A stretch of 64,000 bases of DNA, from positions 1 through 64,000 of the forward strand of contig JANYBT010000035.1 of assembly GCA_025360645.1 (NCBI GenBank), given 5' to 3'. The notes below the pieces were generated by a model that was not told where the DNA came from, made no database searches, and worked only from the letters and a program-made list of their open reading frames with translations. This DNA is from Acidobacteriaceae bacterium. Its GTDB lineage: Bacteria > Acidobacteriota > Terriglobia > Terriglobales > Acidobacteriaceae. Every line of letters begins with the position of its first letter. Position 1 is the stretch's first letter. Shown here piece by piece: positions 16,645 through 26,383 of the stretch. A program made the position numbers and the translations under genes.

Positions 16645-18240
16645 ATGGCAAATCTTTTAGCGAAGAAGCCGTTGGCACTGCTTCTATCGGAAGCGGGCGA
16701 AACCGGCGAAAACAGCCTGAAGCGCACGCTGGGAGTGTTCCAGCTAACGGCGTTGGGAGTGGGCGCGATCATCGGCGCAGGCATTTTTGTGTTATCGGGA
16801 CTGGGGGCGCATTATGCGGGCCCGGGCTTGATGCTGTCGTTCGTGCTGTCGGGCATGGGGTGCGCGTTCGCCGGACTGTGCTACGCGGAATTTGCGGCGA
16901 TGATTCCGCTGGCGGGCAGCGCCTACACCTACGCTTACGCCACGCTGGGCGAAATCTTTGCGTGGATCATCGGCTGGGACTTGACGCTGGAATATGCGAT
17001 GGGGGCCAGCACGGTATCGTCGGGCTGGTCGAACCACTTTATCGAGTTGCTGGACATTCTGCACATCAAGATGCCGCTGTGGCTGGCGTATGACCACTGG
17101 ACCGCGCTGCGTACTGCAGAGAGCACTATTGCCCGCCAGATGGCATCGGCATCGGATGCCACGCTGGTGCCGGGCACGCAGGCCTTCCTCACCAAGGTGA
17201 CCGACATTACGGTCGCGCACTCGCCAGAGTTGGTGCAGCGGGCGCACAGCTTGCTTTCAGCCCCCACGATTTTTGGCGTGGAAATTGGATTTAACCTGCC
17301 TGCTTTCTTGATCGCGCTGGCGATTACCGCAATTCTGGTGATCGGGATCAAAGAGAGCGCGCGCTTCAACGCGACCATCGTCTGCATCAAGGTGGCGGTA
17401 GTGCTGTTCGTCATTGGCTTGGGATTCAAGTACGTGGCGCACAGCAACTGGGGATCGGATTGGCATTCGTTTGCGCCGTTCGGCTTTTCGGGGATTGGGG
17501 CCGGAGCGGCTTACATCTTCTTCGCCTACATTGGATTTGACGCAGTCTCCACCACCGCGCAAGAGGCCAAGAATCCGCAGCGGGACCTGCCGATTGGGAT
17601 CATCGCATCGTTGGTGATTTGTACGACTCTTTATATAGCAGTGGCGGCGATTCTGACGGGCATGGTACCGTGGCGCGAAATCAACATTGAAGCGCCCATC
17701 GCGCGGGCGTTCATGGATCGCGGACTGGTCGGCGCATCCCACATCATTACCATTGGCGCGCTCGCCGGATTGACCAGCGTGATGTTAGTGATGCTGCTGG
17801 GCCAAACCCGAGTGCTCTATTCGATGGCCAATGATGGACTGCTGCCGAAGAAATTTTTCGCCGCGATCCATCCCAGGTTTCGCACTCCGTGGAAGAACAC
17901 CATCCTGGTTGGGTTTCTGGCGGCGGTGGTGGGCAGCGTGACGCCGATTGACGACATCGGCAAGATGGTGAACATTGGGACGCTGCTGGCCTTTGTGATC
18001 GTTTGTATTGCGATTCTGGTTTTGCGCAGCACCAATCCCGGCCAGGCGAGGCCGTTCCGGACGCCGTGGGTTCCATTGGTTCCAATCCTGGGCATAGTCT
18101 TTAATGGCTACATGATGCTGAAGCTAGGCTGGGTGAACTGGGCCCGACTGATCATCTGGCTGGCGATTGGATTGGTGGTCTATTTCACCTATGGCCAAAA
18201 GAACAGCAAGGTGCAGGCGATGCTCCGAGGTGAGAAGTAG
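16645..18240 (+). CDS. APC-family cationic amino-acid transporter (CAT/YfnA type)
   Basis: The 531-residue inner-membrane permease has the start region 'LKRTLGVFQLTALGVGAIIGAGIFVLSG', typical of the CAT subgroup, followed by 'CYAEFAAMIPLAGSAYTYAY' and 'AWIIGWDLTLEYAMGAS'. A long loop of about 100 residues after the fourth membrane segment (about 130-215) is longer than in most members. 'YIFFAYIGFDAVSTTAQEAKNPQRDLP' marks the middle. The ribosome site AAGGGGGAG precedes ATG 16645. Together with the previous gene it forms a two-permease unit that ends at the terminator at 18276. It shares only family-level similarity with its neighbour, so it is not a recent duplicate. Confidence 0.9.
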   Translation: MANLLAKKPLALLLSEAGETGENSLKRTLGVFQLTALGVGAIIGAGIFVLSGLGAHYAGPGLMLSFVLSGMGCAFAGLCYAEFAAMIPLAGSAYTYAYATLGEIFAWIIGWDLTLEYAMGASTVSSGWSNHFIELLDILHIKMPLWLAYDHWTALRTAESTIARQMASASDATLVPGTQAFLTKVTDITVAHSPELVQRAHSLLSAPTIFGVEIGFNLPAFLIALAITAILVIGIKESARFNATIVCIKVAVVLFVIGLGFKYVAHSNWGSDWHSFAPFGFSGIGAGAAYIFFAYIGFDAVSTTAQEAKNPQRDLPIGIIASLVICTTLYIAVAAILTGMVPWREINIEAPIARAFMDRGLVGASHIITIGALAGLTSVMLVMLLGQTRVLYSMANDGLLPKKFFAAIHPRFRTPWKNTILVGFLAAVVGSVTPIDDIGKMVNIGTLLAFVIVCIAILVLRSTNPGQARPFRTPWVPLVPILGIVFNGYMMLKLGWVNWARLIIWLAIGLVVYFTYGQKNSKVQAMLRGEK

Positions 18241-18275
18241 GCGCGGCGGAATTTCAGTACGACCGTAGTGCGAAA

Positions 18276-18309
18276 CGCCCTCCGAAGTAATCGGAGGGCG
18301 GTTTGTTTG
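18276..18309 (+). terminator. Rho-independent terminator after the permease pair
   Basis: A perfect 10-base stem, CGCCCTCCGA (18276-18285) and TCGGAGGGCG (18291-18300), encloses a 5-base loop and is followed by GTTTGTTTGT. It lies 36 bases after the second permease stop. Confidence 0.88.
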
Positions 18310-18555
18310 TGGCGGGAAAAGGGGGGATTGTGTGCCCTTCCGAGGACGGCTGGAAGAGGTGTGGTGTTGCCAGTCGTCCGACGAGTGGAAAGTTTGTGGC
18401 ATTGTTCGAATCTTTATACACTTCGCGGCAAATCGATTCGTTCCGAGGACAGCACAAATCCCCAATGAAATCGAGGTTTTCTGGGATATTCGTGTCCCCA
18501 AGCGCGTGGCATGTCAGGTTTTTCATACATGATGGCTTGTGGCGTGAACTTCTTC

Positions 18556-18583
18556 TTGACTTTCCCCATCGGGTCAATAGAAT
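18556..18583 (+). promoter_or_regulatory. Candidate sigma-70-type promoter for the giant surface protein
   Basis: TTGACT (18556-18561) and TAGAAT (18578-18583) are 16 bases apart, the best promoter match in the 440-base gap 18310-18749. It would leave a leader of about 160 bases before the TTG start at 18750. The rest of the gap holds no convincing gene. Confidence 0.5.
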
Positions 18584-18749
18584 GCGAACACGAATCATCT
18601 GACACGGTGTGGATGGTGATGAACCGCCACCAGGACGTGGGTTTCTGGTGGGCAAGAATAGGCCGCGGCGCTTGACTCCCTTTCTCCCCGTTGAGCGCCT
18701 GAGTTAGGTCAAGTTCCAAACACAACTAGCGACAGCGATAGGGGTTTCA

Positions 18750-21700
18750 TTGAAACTCAAAACCGGCATGAGCGCGGCGGTGTGTGCATTACTTTGCCTG
18801 GCGGGCGTGCCGTTGGCGGGCGCCGCCGGGACGGTCACAGTCTCGCCTGGATCGCTGGCATTTGGGAACCAAGTGCAGGGGATCCGCAGCGCGATCAAGA
18901 AAGTCACTCTTACCAATGGGTTGTCGAAGGCATTATCGATCACCAGTTTGTCGATGAGTCTGGCGGATTACAGCCAGACCAACACCTGCCCGATCAGTCC
19001 CGCGACGCTGGCGGCTGGAGCCAAATGCACAATTTCGGTGTCCTTCACCCCAGCGGCAGTGGGACAACGCGGTGGGATGCTGAGCGTGAATGATAGCGCG
19101 ACTGGCAGTCCGCAGAAAGTGAACCTGAGCGGAACTGGAGTGTTAGCGGCGGTGGCGACGCCGTCCAGCCTGGGGTTTGGCAACCAGGTGATCGGGTTAA
19201 AGAGCGCGTCGCAAATCGTCACGTTCCAGAACAACCAAAGCAAGGGTCTGAAGATCACGAGCATCACGACTGGGCTGACGGACTACTCTGAGACCACGAC
19301 CTGCCCGCTCAGCCCCAACACCTTGGGGGGCGGGGCGACCTGTACGATCACGGTATTTTTCACTCCATCGGCTGCGGGATCGCGGAGCAGCACGCTCACC
19401 GTGGCCAACGACTCCGGCACGAGCCCCTCCGTGAGTCTTTCGGGAAGCGGAATTGTGGCGACCACTCTGAGTCCGGCAAGCCTGAGCTATAGCGGACAGG
19501 CCCTGGGAACCAGCAGCGGTGCGCAGACGGTCACCCTGACCAACAATCAGTCCACCGCACTGACGTTGACCGGCGTTACCAGCAGCGCGAGCGATTTCTC
19601 CAGCACTACCACCTGCCCTCTGAGTCCCAGCACTCTGGCTGCGGGAGGCAGTTGTACGGCGTGGGTGACGTTCTCCCCGAAAGCGATGGGAACCCGAACG
19701 GGAACATTGAGCTTTAATGACGACGCCAGCGGAAGTCCGCAGACGGCAGCGCTGAGCGGAACAGGGAATCCAGCGACTCTGGTGTCGATTGCGCTGACCC
19801 CGGCGGCTGCATCCATCGCGCTGGGGACATCACAACAATTCACGGCAACGGGGACGTACACCGACGGCAGCACACAGAACCTGACGGCATCGGTAGCGTG
19901 GAGTTCGTCGGTGCCGGGCGTGGCGGCGGTCAGTGCGGGCGGATTGGCGACGAGCGTGGGACAAGGGTCGAGTTCTATCAGCGCGACCTTGGGTTCGGTG
20001 GTGGGGTCGGTGATTCTGACGGTGACCGCACCGGCGCTGACTGCAATCGCGGTGAGCCCGGCGACGGCCACGGTGGCGAGCGGGGGGACCCAGCAATTCG
20101 CTGCGAGCGGCACGTACTCCAACGGCAGCACTCAAGACGTGACGGCGAGTGCGTCCTGGACTTCTTCCGCGTCTGGGATCGCGAAGGTGAGCAGCGGTTT
20201 GGCCAGCGGAGTGGGAGCGGGCAGCGCATCGATCACGGCCATGGTGGGGACGGTTTCCGGTTCTGCGGCGCTTACGGTGACGGCTGCACCGACTCTGGTG
20301 TCGCTTGCGGTAACTCCAGCCAATGGCAGTTTTGCGCTGGGGACGATGCAGCAATTGGCGGCCACCGGCACGTACTCCGACGGCAGCACTCTGGATATGA
20401 CGGCGCAAGTGGCCTGGAGCACAGCGGACGGGACGATTGCGTCGGTGAACAGTCGAGGACTGGCGACCAGCATCGCAGTGGGAAGCACAACGGTATCGGC
20501 AACGTCGGGAGCCATCGTGGGCACGACCGGGTTGACGGTCACACCCGCGCAGTTGGTCTCTTTGGCGTTGACGCCGGCCATTCCCTCGATTCCATTGGGG
20601 ATGACGCAGCCATTTGCCGCCACCGGCAGCTTCACGGACGGCACCATGCAGACGGTGACGCAAAGCGTGGTGTGGAGTTCGAGTGCGCCGACGGTAGCGA
20701 GCGTAAGCAATGCGAGCGGGAGCCAGGGTGTGGCAACCGCGGTGGCGGCCGGCACGAGCACGATCGCGGCAAGTTCGGGGAACATCACTGCGAGCACAAC
20801 GTTGACCATCACCCCGGCGGTGTTGGAGACGATCACGATCAGTCCGGCAAACCCATTGATTGCGCTGGGAACCGCACAGCAATTGGTTGCGACGGGAATT
20901 TTTTCGGACGGAAGCACGATGGACCTGACTGCGACCGCAGCGTGGGCTTCGGACGATGCCGCGGTGGCGAGCGTTTCCGCCGGAGGACTGGGCAACAGCG
21001 CGGCGATTGGAACGGCAAACATCAGCGCTACGGTGGGGACGGTGGCAGGAAGCACAGGGTTGACGGTGACCGCAGCTGCTCTGGTATCGATCGCGATCGG
21101 CCCGCCGTCGGCGACGATCCCGCTGGGCACGACGCAGCAATTCACGGCAACAGGGACCTACACTGACGGGACCACGCAGGACGTGACCCGAACCGGGCAT
21201 TGGAGTTCCACGAGCGCATCGGTGGCGACCATTAGCAACTCGACCGCCAGCGCCGGTCTGGCTACGACTCTGGGAGTCGGAGGCACGACCATCAGCGTGA
21301 GCGTTGGGGCGGTGAGCGCTTCGGCGACGCTGACGGTAAGCCCGGCGGCGCTGACTGCGATCGCGGTGACGCCGCTAGCCCCTTCGATCCCGCTGGGGAC
21401 GGCGCAACAATTCACCGCCTCGGGAACCTATACCGATGGAACGAGTCAGGATATTACTTCCACAGTGACGTGGAGCGCCACGCCTGCCACGGTTGGGGTT
21501 GCAAGCAATGCTATGGGACAAAACGGGCTGGTGACCAGTTCGGGGATTGGGATTGCGACGGTCTCGGCCAGTCTGGGAGCGATTACGTTTTCCACTACGC
21601 TCACCGTGAGCAGTGCTGCGCTGGTTTCGATCGCCATCAGTCCGCAGTCCCCGACCGTGGCACTGGGGACGCCGCAATCATTCACGGCAACAGGAACGTA

Positions 21701-24668
21701 CACGGACGGAAGCACCGCGAATGTAACCGGGTCAGTAAGTTGGAGTTCGGCGAACGGAAGCGTGGCCACGATCAGCAGCGGAGGATTGGCAACAACCGTG
21801 GCTAGTGGGGTGGCGACTATCTCCGCAAACTCGGGCACGATTTCGAGTTCGACCCAATTGACGGTGGGGAGTGCGGCTCTGGTTTCGCTCTCCCTCAGCC
21901 CGCAGGGCTCTTCGATTGCCCTTGGGCTGACGCAAGCCTTCAGCGCGACGGGAACTTACACGGATGGCAGCACCCAGAATTTTACGGCTTCGGTGACGTG
22001 GGCATCGAGCCTGACCGCGGTGGCGACGATGAACGGCACTTCCGCTGGGAGCGGTGTAGCGACCAGCGTAGGGGTAGGGACGACCAGCATTTCCGCCACT
22101 CTTGGCGCGATTTCGACCGCGACCACGTTGAGCGTTACGAGTGCAGTTGTGCTGGGCTTGGCGATCAGCCCGCAGTCGCCCTCGACATCAGTGGGCAGCA
22201 CGAAGCAATTTACGGCCACGGCCACCTACACCGATGGAACCACTCAAAATGTTACGTCGCAGGTGGTGTGGACCTCATCCAACCCGGTCGTTGCGACGCT
22301 GAGCAACAACCCGGCGAGCCCGGGATTGGCGACTACCACCGAGGTGGGAACCACCAATGTGGTTGCGACCCAGGGAACACTCTCCACGTCGACTTTGTTG
22401 ACGGTGGCTTGTGGAGGACCAGGGGCGCCGTGTGCGAGTACGAACACACCGCAATTACCGCAGGTGTGGGTAAACAACCACGAGTGCGACGCTCCCAACG
22501 GCGTCTATGACCTGGTTAAGACGGTGAAGGCGTCGGGCGGCGACTATGCCGGGACCCAAGGCGGGTTGAACCAGGCTATTTCCGATTGGGTGGGGGGCCC
22601 CGACGAGTGGGAACTGGTGCAGGTGGACGCGGGATTGGTGTTGAGCGGGAAGGTGCAGATCAACATCGGCGCCAAGACGGGCGCCAGCAAGTGCTTGCGC
22701 ATCCAGTCCTCGAATCCGCCCGCCGCCAATCAAACCGTTTGCAGCCATCAGATCAATGACCTGCCGGGTGGGAAAAATCCGCGCAATCCGGGATGCACCA
22801 ATGACAGTGCGCACCTGTACGTGGTGGAACAGACCAACTACGGGAACCATGTCATTACGTGTTTGACGGGCGCCAATCACGTGGTGGTGGAAGACGGTGA
22901 ATTCCGGCCGAATGTGAGTAACACCAGCGGGATCTGGATGCCTTTGCTGGGTTGTGGCGAGAGCAGTATCACTTCCACCGCACAACTTCCGTCCCACGTG
23001 GGGTTTGCTTACAACTACGTGCATGGTTGGGTACCCAGCGACCCCGGGGCTCCCTCCAACGGAACCAAACTGGGGACCGCCATTGAGGCCAACTGCGTAC
23101 AGTGCTGGTTCCTGTACAACTACGCCGAGAAAGTAGTGCAGGAAGGAGGCGAGAGTCACGTGGCGCACCTGATCAATACGCCGGGGCCACAGAAATGGGT
23201 GGGCAACTTTTTCGAGGGCGGAGCTATTAGCTGGTTTACCGGAGGAGGGAGTTGCCTGGGCGCCAATTGCTCGCCCACGTCTATTCCAGGGGTGGTGCCG
23301 GGCGACCTGGAGGTACGGCGCAATCGCTTTACGCGCGACATCACCTGGACCGCGCTGACGGGAAAGCTTTGCCAACCGAACTGTCCCAATCATTGGGGCA
23401 TCAAGAACACGCTGGAAATCAAAGTCGGGCAGCGCATCCTCCTGGATGGCAACATCATTGAGAATTCGTGGGTGGACGGGCAGAGTGGTTTTGCCCTGCT
23501 CAACAACATTCGCGACTGTTCGGGCGGCACGGTGTGTGACATTTTAGTGAATGGGCAGCCGGCGCAAATCACCAGCGATCTTACCTTCAGCAACTCGATT
23601 GTGCGCAACGCGGCGCAGGGCATCCAGATCGACGGGCGCTCCGGTATAGCTTCCAATGGCGGAGGAGTTTCCCAGGGGGCGCGCCGTTGGAGCTACAACA
23701 ATCTGCTGCTGTATAACCTGGCTGACTCTGCGCAGTTTGGCTTGGGTGGGAACAACTACATCATGCAGTTGGGCGCGAGCTTGAATAGTTTCAACTGCAC
23801 GGCCGGGCGCGATGCGGCGGGACTGGTGGCGACCCTGACGTGTGCCTCGGGGGGACAAGGATTTAACGAGGCTGGAATCTCTGCGGGCGACATTGTCCAA
23901 GTCACGACCTGCGCCGACCCATTTTTTAATACTCCTTATAGCCAAAATAACAATCAGGCAGCCGTGGGCGTCACGGCGCTTTCGCCCACCTCTGCCGGGT
24001 CTCTGGTGGTGTCGTACTCCAACCCCGGGACGGCGGGCGCGACCACCATCGGATGCACCTTGGGGAATCGAGGGGGGTGGCCCAACGGACTGACGGTGCA
24101 GCACATGACGGCCGCCACGGATGGTTCGGGGCGCTATGCGCTGGTATACGGTTCCACGTCGCTGTTGCAGAACCTCACTCTGCAAAACACCATCACCGTC
24201 TCGGCGGTGGTCGCGGCGGGTACCGGGGGAGGGTTGACCAGTGTCAACCCGGTGCAGGAGGGTACTCTAGCGTCCACATGTTGTGTCGATACCAGTACAT
24301 TCACGCTGAACACCAGCTTGTTTCAAGGTCGGGTGGCAGCGAACTACACGGAATATGGTGGCATCCACGCCGGGGCATCCCCGCCGACGACCTTGTATTT
24401 TCCCGCCAACATATCATGCGCGGGCGCCAATGCAGACGGCACCTGCGTAGGGATGAGCGGCTTCATGAACGGAGCGCCCTTTACCTGGAACCCTGCGGAT
24501 TATCATGGGTTTGCGCTCAGCCCGAGCAGCCTTTACCGGGCGGGGGCTGCCGACCAAGCCAGTGACGGCACCGACCTTGGAGCAGACATTGCGCTCATCG
24601 ATAACGCACAAGTGAGCCCGCAATATGTTTGCGCTTCCGCCTGCGGCAATGGGCCGTTTCCAGACTAG
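18750..24668 (+). CDS. Giant secreted protein: three anchor-D domains, ten Big2 Ig-like domains, C-terminal beta-helix
   Basis: This 1972-residue protein starts at TTG 18750 with a signal peptide (MKLKTGMSAAVCALLCLAG, cleavage near residue 26). Residues about 27-340 are three 'choice-of-anchor D' (ASH-like) domains, each with 'PxSLxFGNQ...' and '..TCPLSPxTL.xGxxCTI.V.FTP'. Residues about 343-1220 are ten bacterial Ig-like group 2 domains of 85-95 residues, each opening like 'LVSIAISPxxxxIxLGTxQQF' and containing 'ATGTYTDGSTQ.vT'. Residues about 1235-1972 are cysteine-rich and read as a right-handed parallel beta-helix, with repeated 'N.ieN..' turns. That part is homologous to the protein at 57172-58956. 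It is probably a cell-surface or matrix protein. No C-terminal sorting signal is visible, and no catalytic residues can be assigned. Confidence 0.85.
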   Translation: MKLKTGMSAAVCALLCLAGVPLAGAAGTVTVSPGSLAFGNQVQGIRSAIKKVTLTNGLSKALSITSLSMSLADYSQTNTCPISPATLAAGAKCTISVSFTPAAVGQRGGMLSVNDSATGSPQKVNLSGTGVLAAVATPSSLGFGNQVIGLKSASQIVTFQNNQSKGLKITSITTGLTDYSETTTCPLSPNTLGGGATCTITVFFTPSAAGSRSSTLTVANDSGTSPSVSLSGSGIVATTLSPASLSYSGQALGTSSGAQTVTLTNNQSTALTLTGVTSSASDFSSTTTCPLSPSTLAAGGSCTAWVTFSPKAMGTRTGTLSFNDDASGSPQTAALSGTGNPATLVSIALTPAAASIALGTSQQFTATGTYTDGSTQNLTASVAWSSSVPGVAAVSAGGLATSVGQGSSSISATLGSVVGSVILTVTAPALTAIAVSPATATVASGGTQQFAASGTYSNGSTQDVTASASWTSSASGIAKVSSGLASGVGAGSASITAMVGTVSGSAALTVTAAPTLVSLAVTPANGSFALGTMQQLAATGTYSDGSTLDMTAQVAWSTADGTIASVNSRGLATSIAVGSTTVSATSGAIVGTTGLTVTPAQLVSLALTPAIPSIPLGMTQPFAATGSFTDGTMQTVTQSVVWSSSAPTVASVSNASGSQGVATAVAAGTSTIAASSGNITASTTLTITPAVLETITISPANPLIALGTAQQLVATGIFSDGSTMDLTATAAWASDDAAVASVSAGGLGNSAAIGTANISATVGTVAGSTGLTVTAAALVSIAIGPPSATIPLGTTQQFTATGTYTDGTTQDVTRTGHWSSTSASVATISNSTASAGLATTLGVGGTTISVSVGAVSASATLTVSPAALTAIAVTPLAPSIPLGTAQQFTASGTYTDGTSQDITSTVTWSATPATVGVASNAMGQNGLVTSSGIGIATVSASLGAITFSTTLTVSSAALVSIAISPQSPTVALGTPQSFTATGTYTDGSTANVTGSVSWSSANGSVATISSGGLATTVASGVATISANSGTISSSTQLTVGSAALVSLSLSPQGSSIALGLTQAFSATGTYTDGSTQNFTASVTWASSLTAVATMNGTSAGSGVATSVGVGTTSISATLGAISTATTLSVTSAVVLGLAISPQSPSTSVGSTKQFTATATYTDGTTQNVTSQVVWTSSNPVVATLSNNPASPGLATTTEVGTTNVVATQGTLSTSTLLTVACGGPGAPCASTNTPQLPQVWVNNHECDAPNGVYDLVKTVKASGGDYAGTQGGLNQAISDWVGGPDEWELVQVDAGLVLSGKVQINIGAKTGASKCLRIQSSNPPAANQTVCSHQINDLPGGKNPRNPGCTNDSAHLYVVEQTNYGNHVITCLTGANHVVVEDGEFRPNVSNTSGIWMPLLGCGESSITSTAQLPSHVGFAYNYVHGWVPSDPGAPSNGTKLGTAIEANCVQCWFLYNYAEKVVQEGGESHVAHLINTPGPQKWVGNFFEGGAISWFTGGGSCLGANCSPTSIPGVVPGDLEVRRNRFTRDITWTALTGKLCQPNCPNHWGIKNTLEIKVGQRILLDGNIIENSWVDGQSGFALLNNIRDCSGGTVCDILVNGQPAQITSDLTFSNSIVRNAAQGIQIDGRSGIASNGGGVSQGARRWSYNNLLLYNLADSAQFGLGGNNYIMQLGASLNSFNCTAGRDAAGLVATLTCASGGQGFNEAGISAGDIVQVTTCADPFFNTPYSQNNNQAAVGVTALSPTSAGSLVVSYSNPGTAGATTIGCTLGNRGGWPNGLTVQHMTAATDGSGRYALVYGSTSLLQNLTLQNTITVSAVVAAGTGGGLTSVNPVQEGTLASTCCVDTSTFTLNTSLFQGRVAANYTEYGGIHAGASPPTTLYFPANISCAGANADGTCVGMSGFMNGAPFTWNPADYHGFALSPSSLYRAGAADQASDGTDLGADIALIDNAQVSPQYVCASACGNGPFPD
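19775..22405 (+). repeat. Ten coding repeats of about 260-275 bp (Big2 modules)
   Basis: Each unit begins near a phrase encoding LVS/LTA-I-A/S-P and carries recognisable blocks encoding GT.QQFTATGTYTDG. The copies have diverged but still share long similar stretches, so this segment is prone to recombination and assembly collapse. Confidence 0.8.
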
Positions 24669-24824
24669 AACCAGTGTCCCGAATCAATAGGTGGCGATAC
24701 GAGTCTCCCGGGAGCCCATTCGTGGTCCGGTTGCCTTCGGTGATGCCCAAGGCATAGCGGCATTTTGTCTTCGGGTGTAGTTTTGAGAAGAAAGGCCCGG
24801 GTCACCCGGCAACGATCGCTGACG

Positions 24825-25268
24825 ATGGACGCTATTTCCCTCACCTGGCATCCCGAAGGTTTTTTTCACCACATTGGCTACGTTGTGGCTTCGATAGCGG
24901 ACTCCGTTCAGGGCTTCGGCAACATGCTGCAGGCGGATTGGGACGAGCAGGTGTATCACGATCCCAACCAGGGGGTGCGGGTGACTTTCCTGAAGAGCCG
25001 ACGGGCGGGCGATCCGGTCTGGGAGTTGGTGGAACCGGCGGGTGAGCGATCACCGGTGCAGGCGTTTGCGGCGCAGGGAGGCGGCTTACACCATGTTTGT
25101 TATGTCGTGGACAACCTGGAGCGGGCGCTCGCCGAAGCCCGCGGTCTGGGAGCGATTGTCACGCGGCCACCGCTGCCCGCAGTTGCTTTCGGCGGGCGAC
25201 GGATCGCGTGGATTTACACCCGAAGACGTCTTCTGATCGAGTATCTGGAACGCGAATTGGATTTATAA
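24825..25268 (+). CDS. VOC-superfamily (glyoxalase-like) protein
   Basis: The 147-residue protein runs from ATG 24825 (MDAISLTWHPEG). A longer frame from 24765 has an unconserved basic N-terminus. Two beta-alpha-beta-beta-beta modules are visible: 'FFHHIGYVVASI' (about 13-24) and 'GGLHHVCYVVDNLERAL' (about 86-102), ending in 'LLIEYLERE'. The two His and the final Glu match the metal ligands of methylmalonyl-CoA epimerase-type (Glyoxalase_4) proteins. The reaction is unknown; an epimerase or lyase acting on a small acid is the usual role. It lies alone between the giant protein and the K+ channel. It shows no clear promoter or ribosome site. Confidence 0.72.
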   Translation: MDAISLTWHPEGFFHHIGYVVASIADSVQGFGNMLQADWDEQVYHDPNQGVRVTFLKSRRAGDPVWELVEPAGERSPVQAFAAQGGGLHHVCYVVDNLERALAEARGLGAIVTRPPLPAVAFGGRRIAWIYTRRRLLIEYLERELDL

Positions 25269-25290
25269 TTCGATGTCCGAGGCAAAAGCG

Positions 25291-25311
25291 AAAAGTGAAA
25301 AGTGAAAAGTG
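25291..25311. repeat. Three perfect 7-bp direct repeats
   Basis: AAAAGTG occurs three times in a row in the 113-base gap between the VOC gene and the K+ channel gene, in an A-rich setting. It may influence expression of the channel, but no further evidence is visible. Confidence 0.6.
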
Positions 25312-25381
25312 CATCCGACTTCCGCCTGGGATCACAGCTATCTGAGGTTGGGTTTTTCCGGGGCGCGGAGATTTCTGCGAT

Positions 25382-26383
25382 ATGAGAATGTTGCGCAGCT
25401 TGCGGCTCATTGCAGTCGCCCTGCTGGGGGTGATGCTGGCCGGAACGGCGGGGTTCCACTTCATCGAAGGCTGGCCGTGGTTTGACGGTTTTTACATGGT
25501 GGTGACGACGCTCACTACTATTGGTTACCAAGAAGTGCATCCCCTCTCGCAAGCGGGGAGGGTTTTCAATGTATTCATCATCCTGAGCGGTGTGTCGCTG
25601 GTGTTTTTGTTCATCGGCGCGCTCACCAAGGCTTTGTTAGAATTCGAGTTTCAGACGTTCTTGGGAAGGCGGCGCATGGAGCGCGAAATCGGTCAGCTCA
25701 CCGGGCACTACATTTTGTGTGGAGCGGGCCGGGTGGGACGGAGCGTGGCCCGGGAGTTGGCGCGGCGTCCGGTGCCGTTCATGTTCATTGAGCAGAGCGA
25801 AGCGAAGGCGCAACGCTACGTCAGGGAAGACTGGCTGCTGCAGATTGGCGACGCCACGCAGGAGGCAACGCTGCGGCAAGCCCGCATCGAGTACGCCGCC
25901 GGCCTGGTGGCGGCGACCACGACGGATGCTTCCAATCTCTACATTGTGCTGACCGCCCGGGGCCTGAATCCGGGGCTGAAGATTATTGCCCGCGCCAGCG
26001 AGGAAGATGCGGAAAAGCATCTGCGGACCGCGGGCGCCGACGCGGTGGTGTCGCCCTACTTGTTTGCGGGCCAGCGTATCGCTCAGTCGTTTCTCCGTCC
26101 TCACGTGGTGAGCTTTCTGGATACCGCGACGACTCAACTCGGCATGGATTTGGAAATTGAGGAGATTTGTGTGGGACAGAACTCCCGTTTTGCAGGGATG
26201 ACCATTGAGAGTTCCCGGGTGCGACAGGAGCGGGGAGTGATCGTTCTGGCGGTGAAGCGAGCGGACGGGATGCGCTTCAATCCGGCGCCCGATGATCGCA
26301 TTGAAGTGGGCGACTACCTGATCGCGATGGGGGAACCGGCCCAACTCCGCCAGTTGGAAAAAGCCGCAGCGGCCCGGCCATGA
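25382..26383 (+). CDS. Two-membrane-segment potassium channel with RCK (TrkA-N/TrkA-C) domains
   Basis: The 333-residue protein has membrane segment 1 at about residues 8-25, a pore loop 'VVTTLTTIGYQEVHPLS' (about 40-56) and segment 2 at about 62-84. A Rossmann RCK domain follows with 'HYILCGAGRVGRSVARELA' (about 109-127) and an RCK-C domain (about 245-330, 'IEVGDYLIAMGE'). It is a cytoplasmically gated K+ channel of the MthK/Kch type. The selectivity filter reads TIGYQ where TVGYG is usual, so selectivity or gating may differ. Its stop overlaps the start of the next gene by 4 bases. Confidence 0.9.
   Translation: MRMLRSLRLIAVALLGVMLAGTAGFHFIEGWPWFDGFYMVVTTLTTIGYQEVHPLSQAGRVFNVFIILSGVSLVFLFIGALTKALLEFEFQTFLGRRRMEREIGQLTGHYILCGAGRVGRSVARELARRPVPFMFIEQSEAKAQRYVREDWLLQIGDATQEATLRQARIEYAAGLVAATTTDASNLYIVLTARGLNPGLKIIARASEEDAEKHLRTAGADAVVSPYLFAGQRIAQSFLRPHVVSFLDTATTQLGMDLEIEEICVGQNSRFAGMTIESSRVRQERGVIVLAVKRADGMRFNPAPDDRIEVGDYLIAMGEPAQLRQLEKAAAARP

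Noticed and set aside
18254-18749. Several 60-130-residue frames in the gap before the giant gene
   Set aside because: They overlap each other on both strands, include the terminator and promoter, and show no protein-like composition.
19830-21200. 456-residue antisense frame and a 422-residue plus-strand shadow inside the Big2 array
   Set aside because: Both follow the period of the Ig-domain repeats in the wrong frame, have biased composition, and lack starts.
19775-22405. Possible CRISPR or satellite array
   Set aside because: Units are about 265 bases, continuously coding, and contain no short identical repeats with unique spacers; they are protein domains.
22905-24668. Exosortase (PEP-CTERM) sorting signal at the end of the giant protein
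   Set aside because: The C-terminus (CASACGNGPFPD) has no hydrophobic segment or basic cluster.
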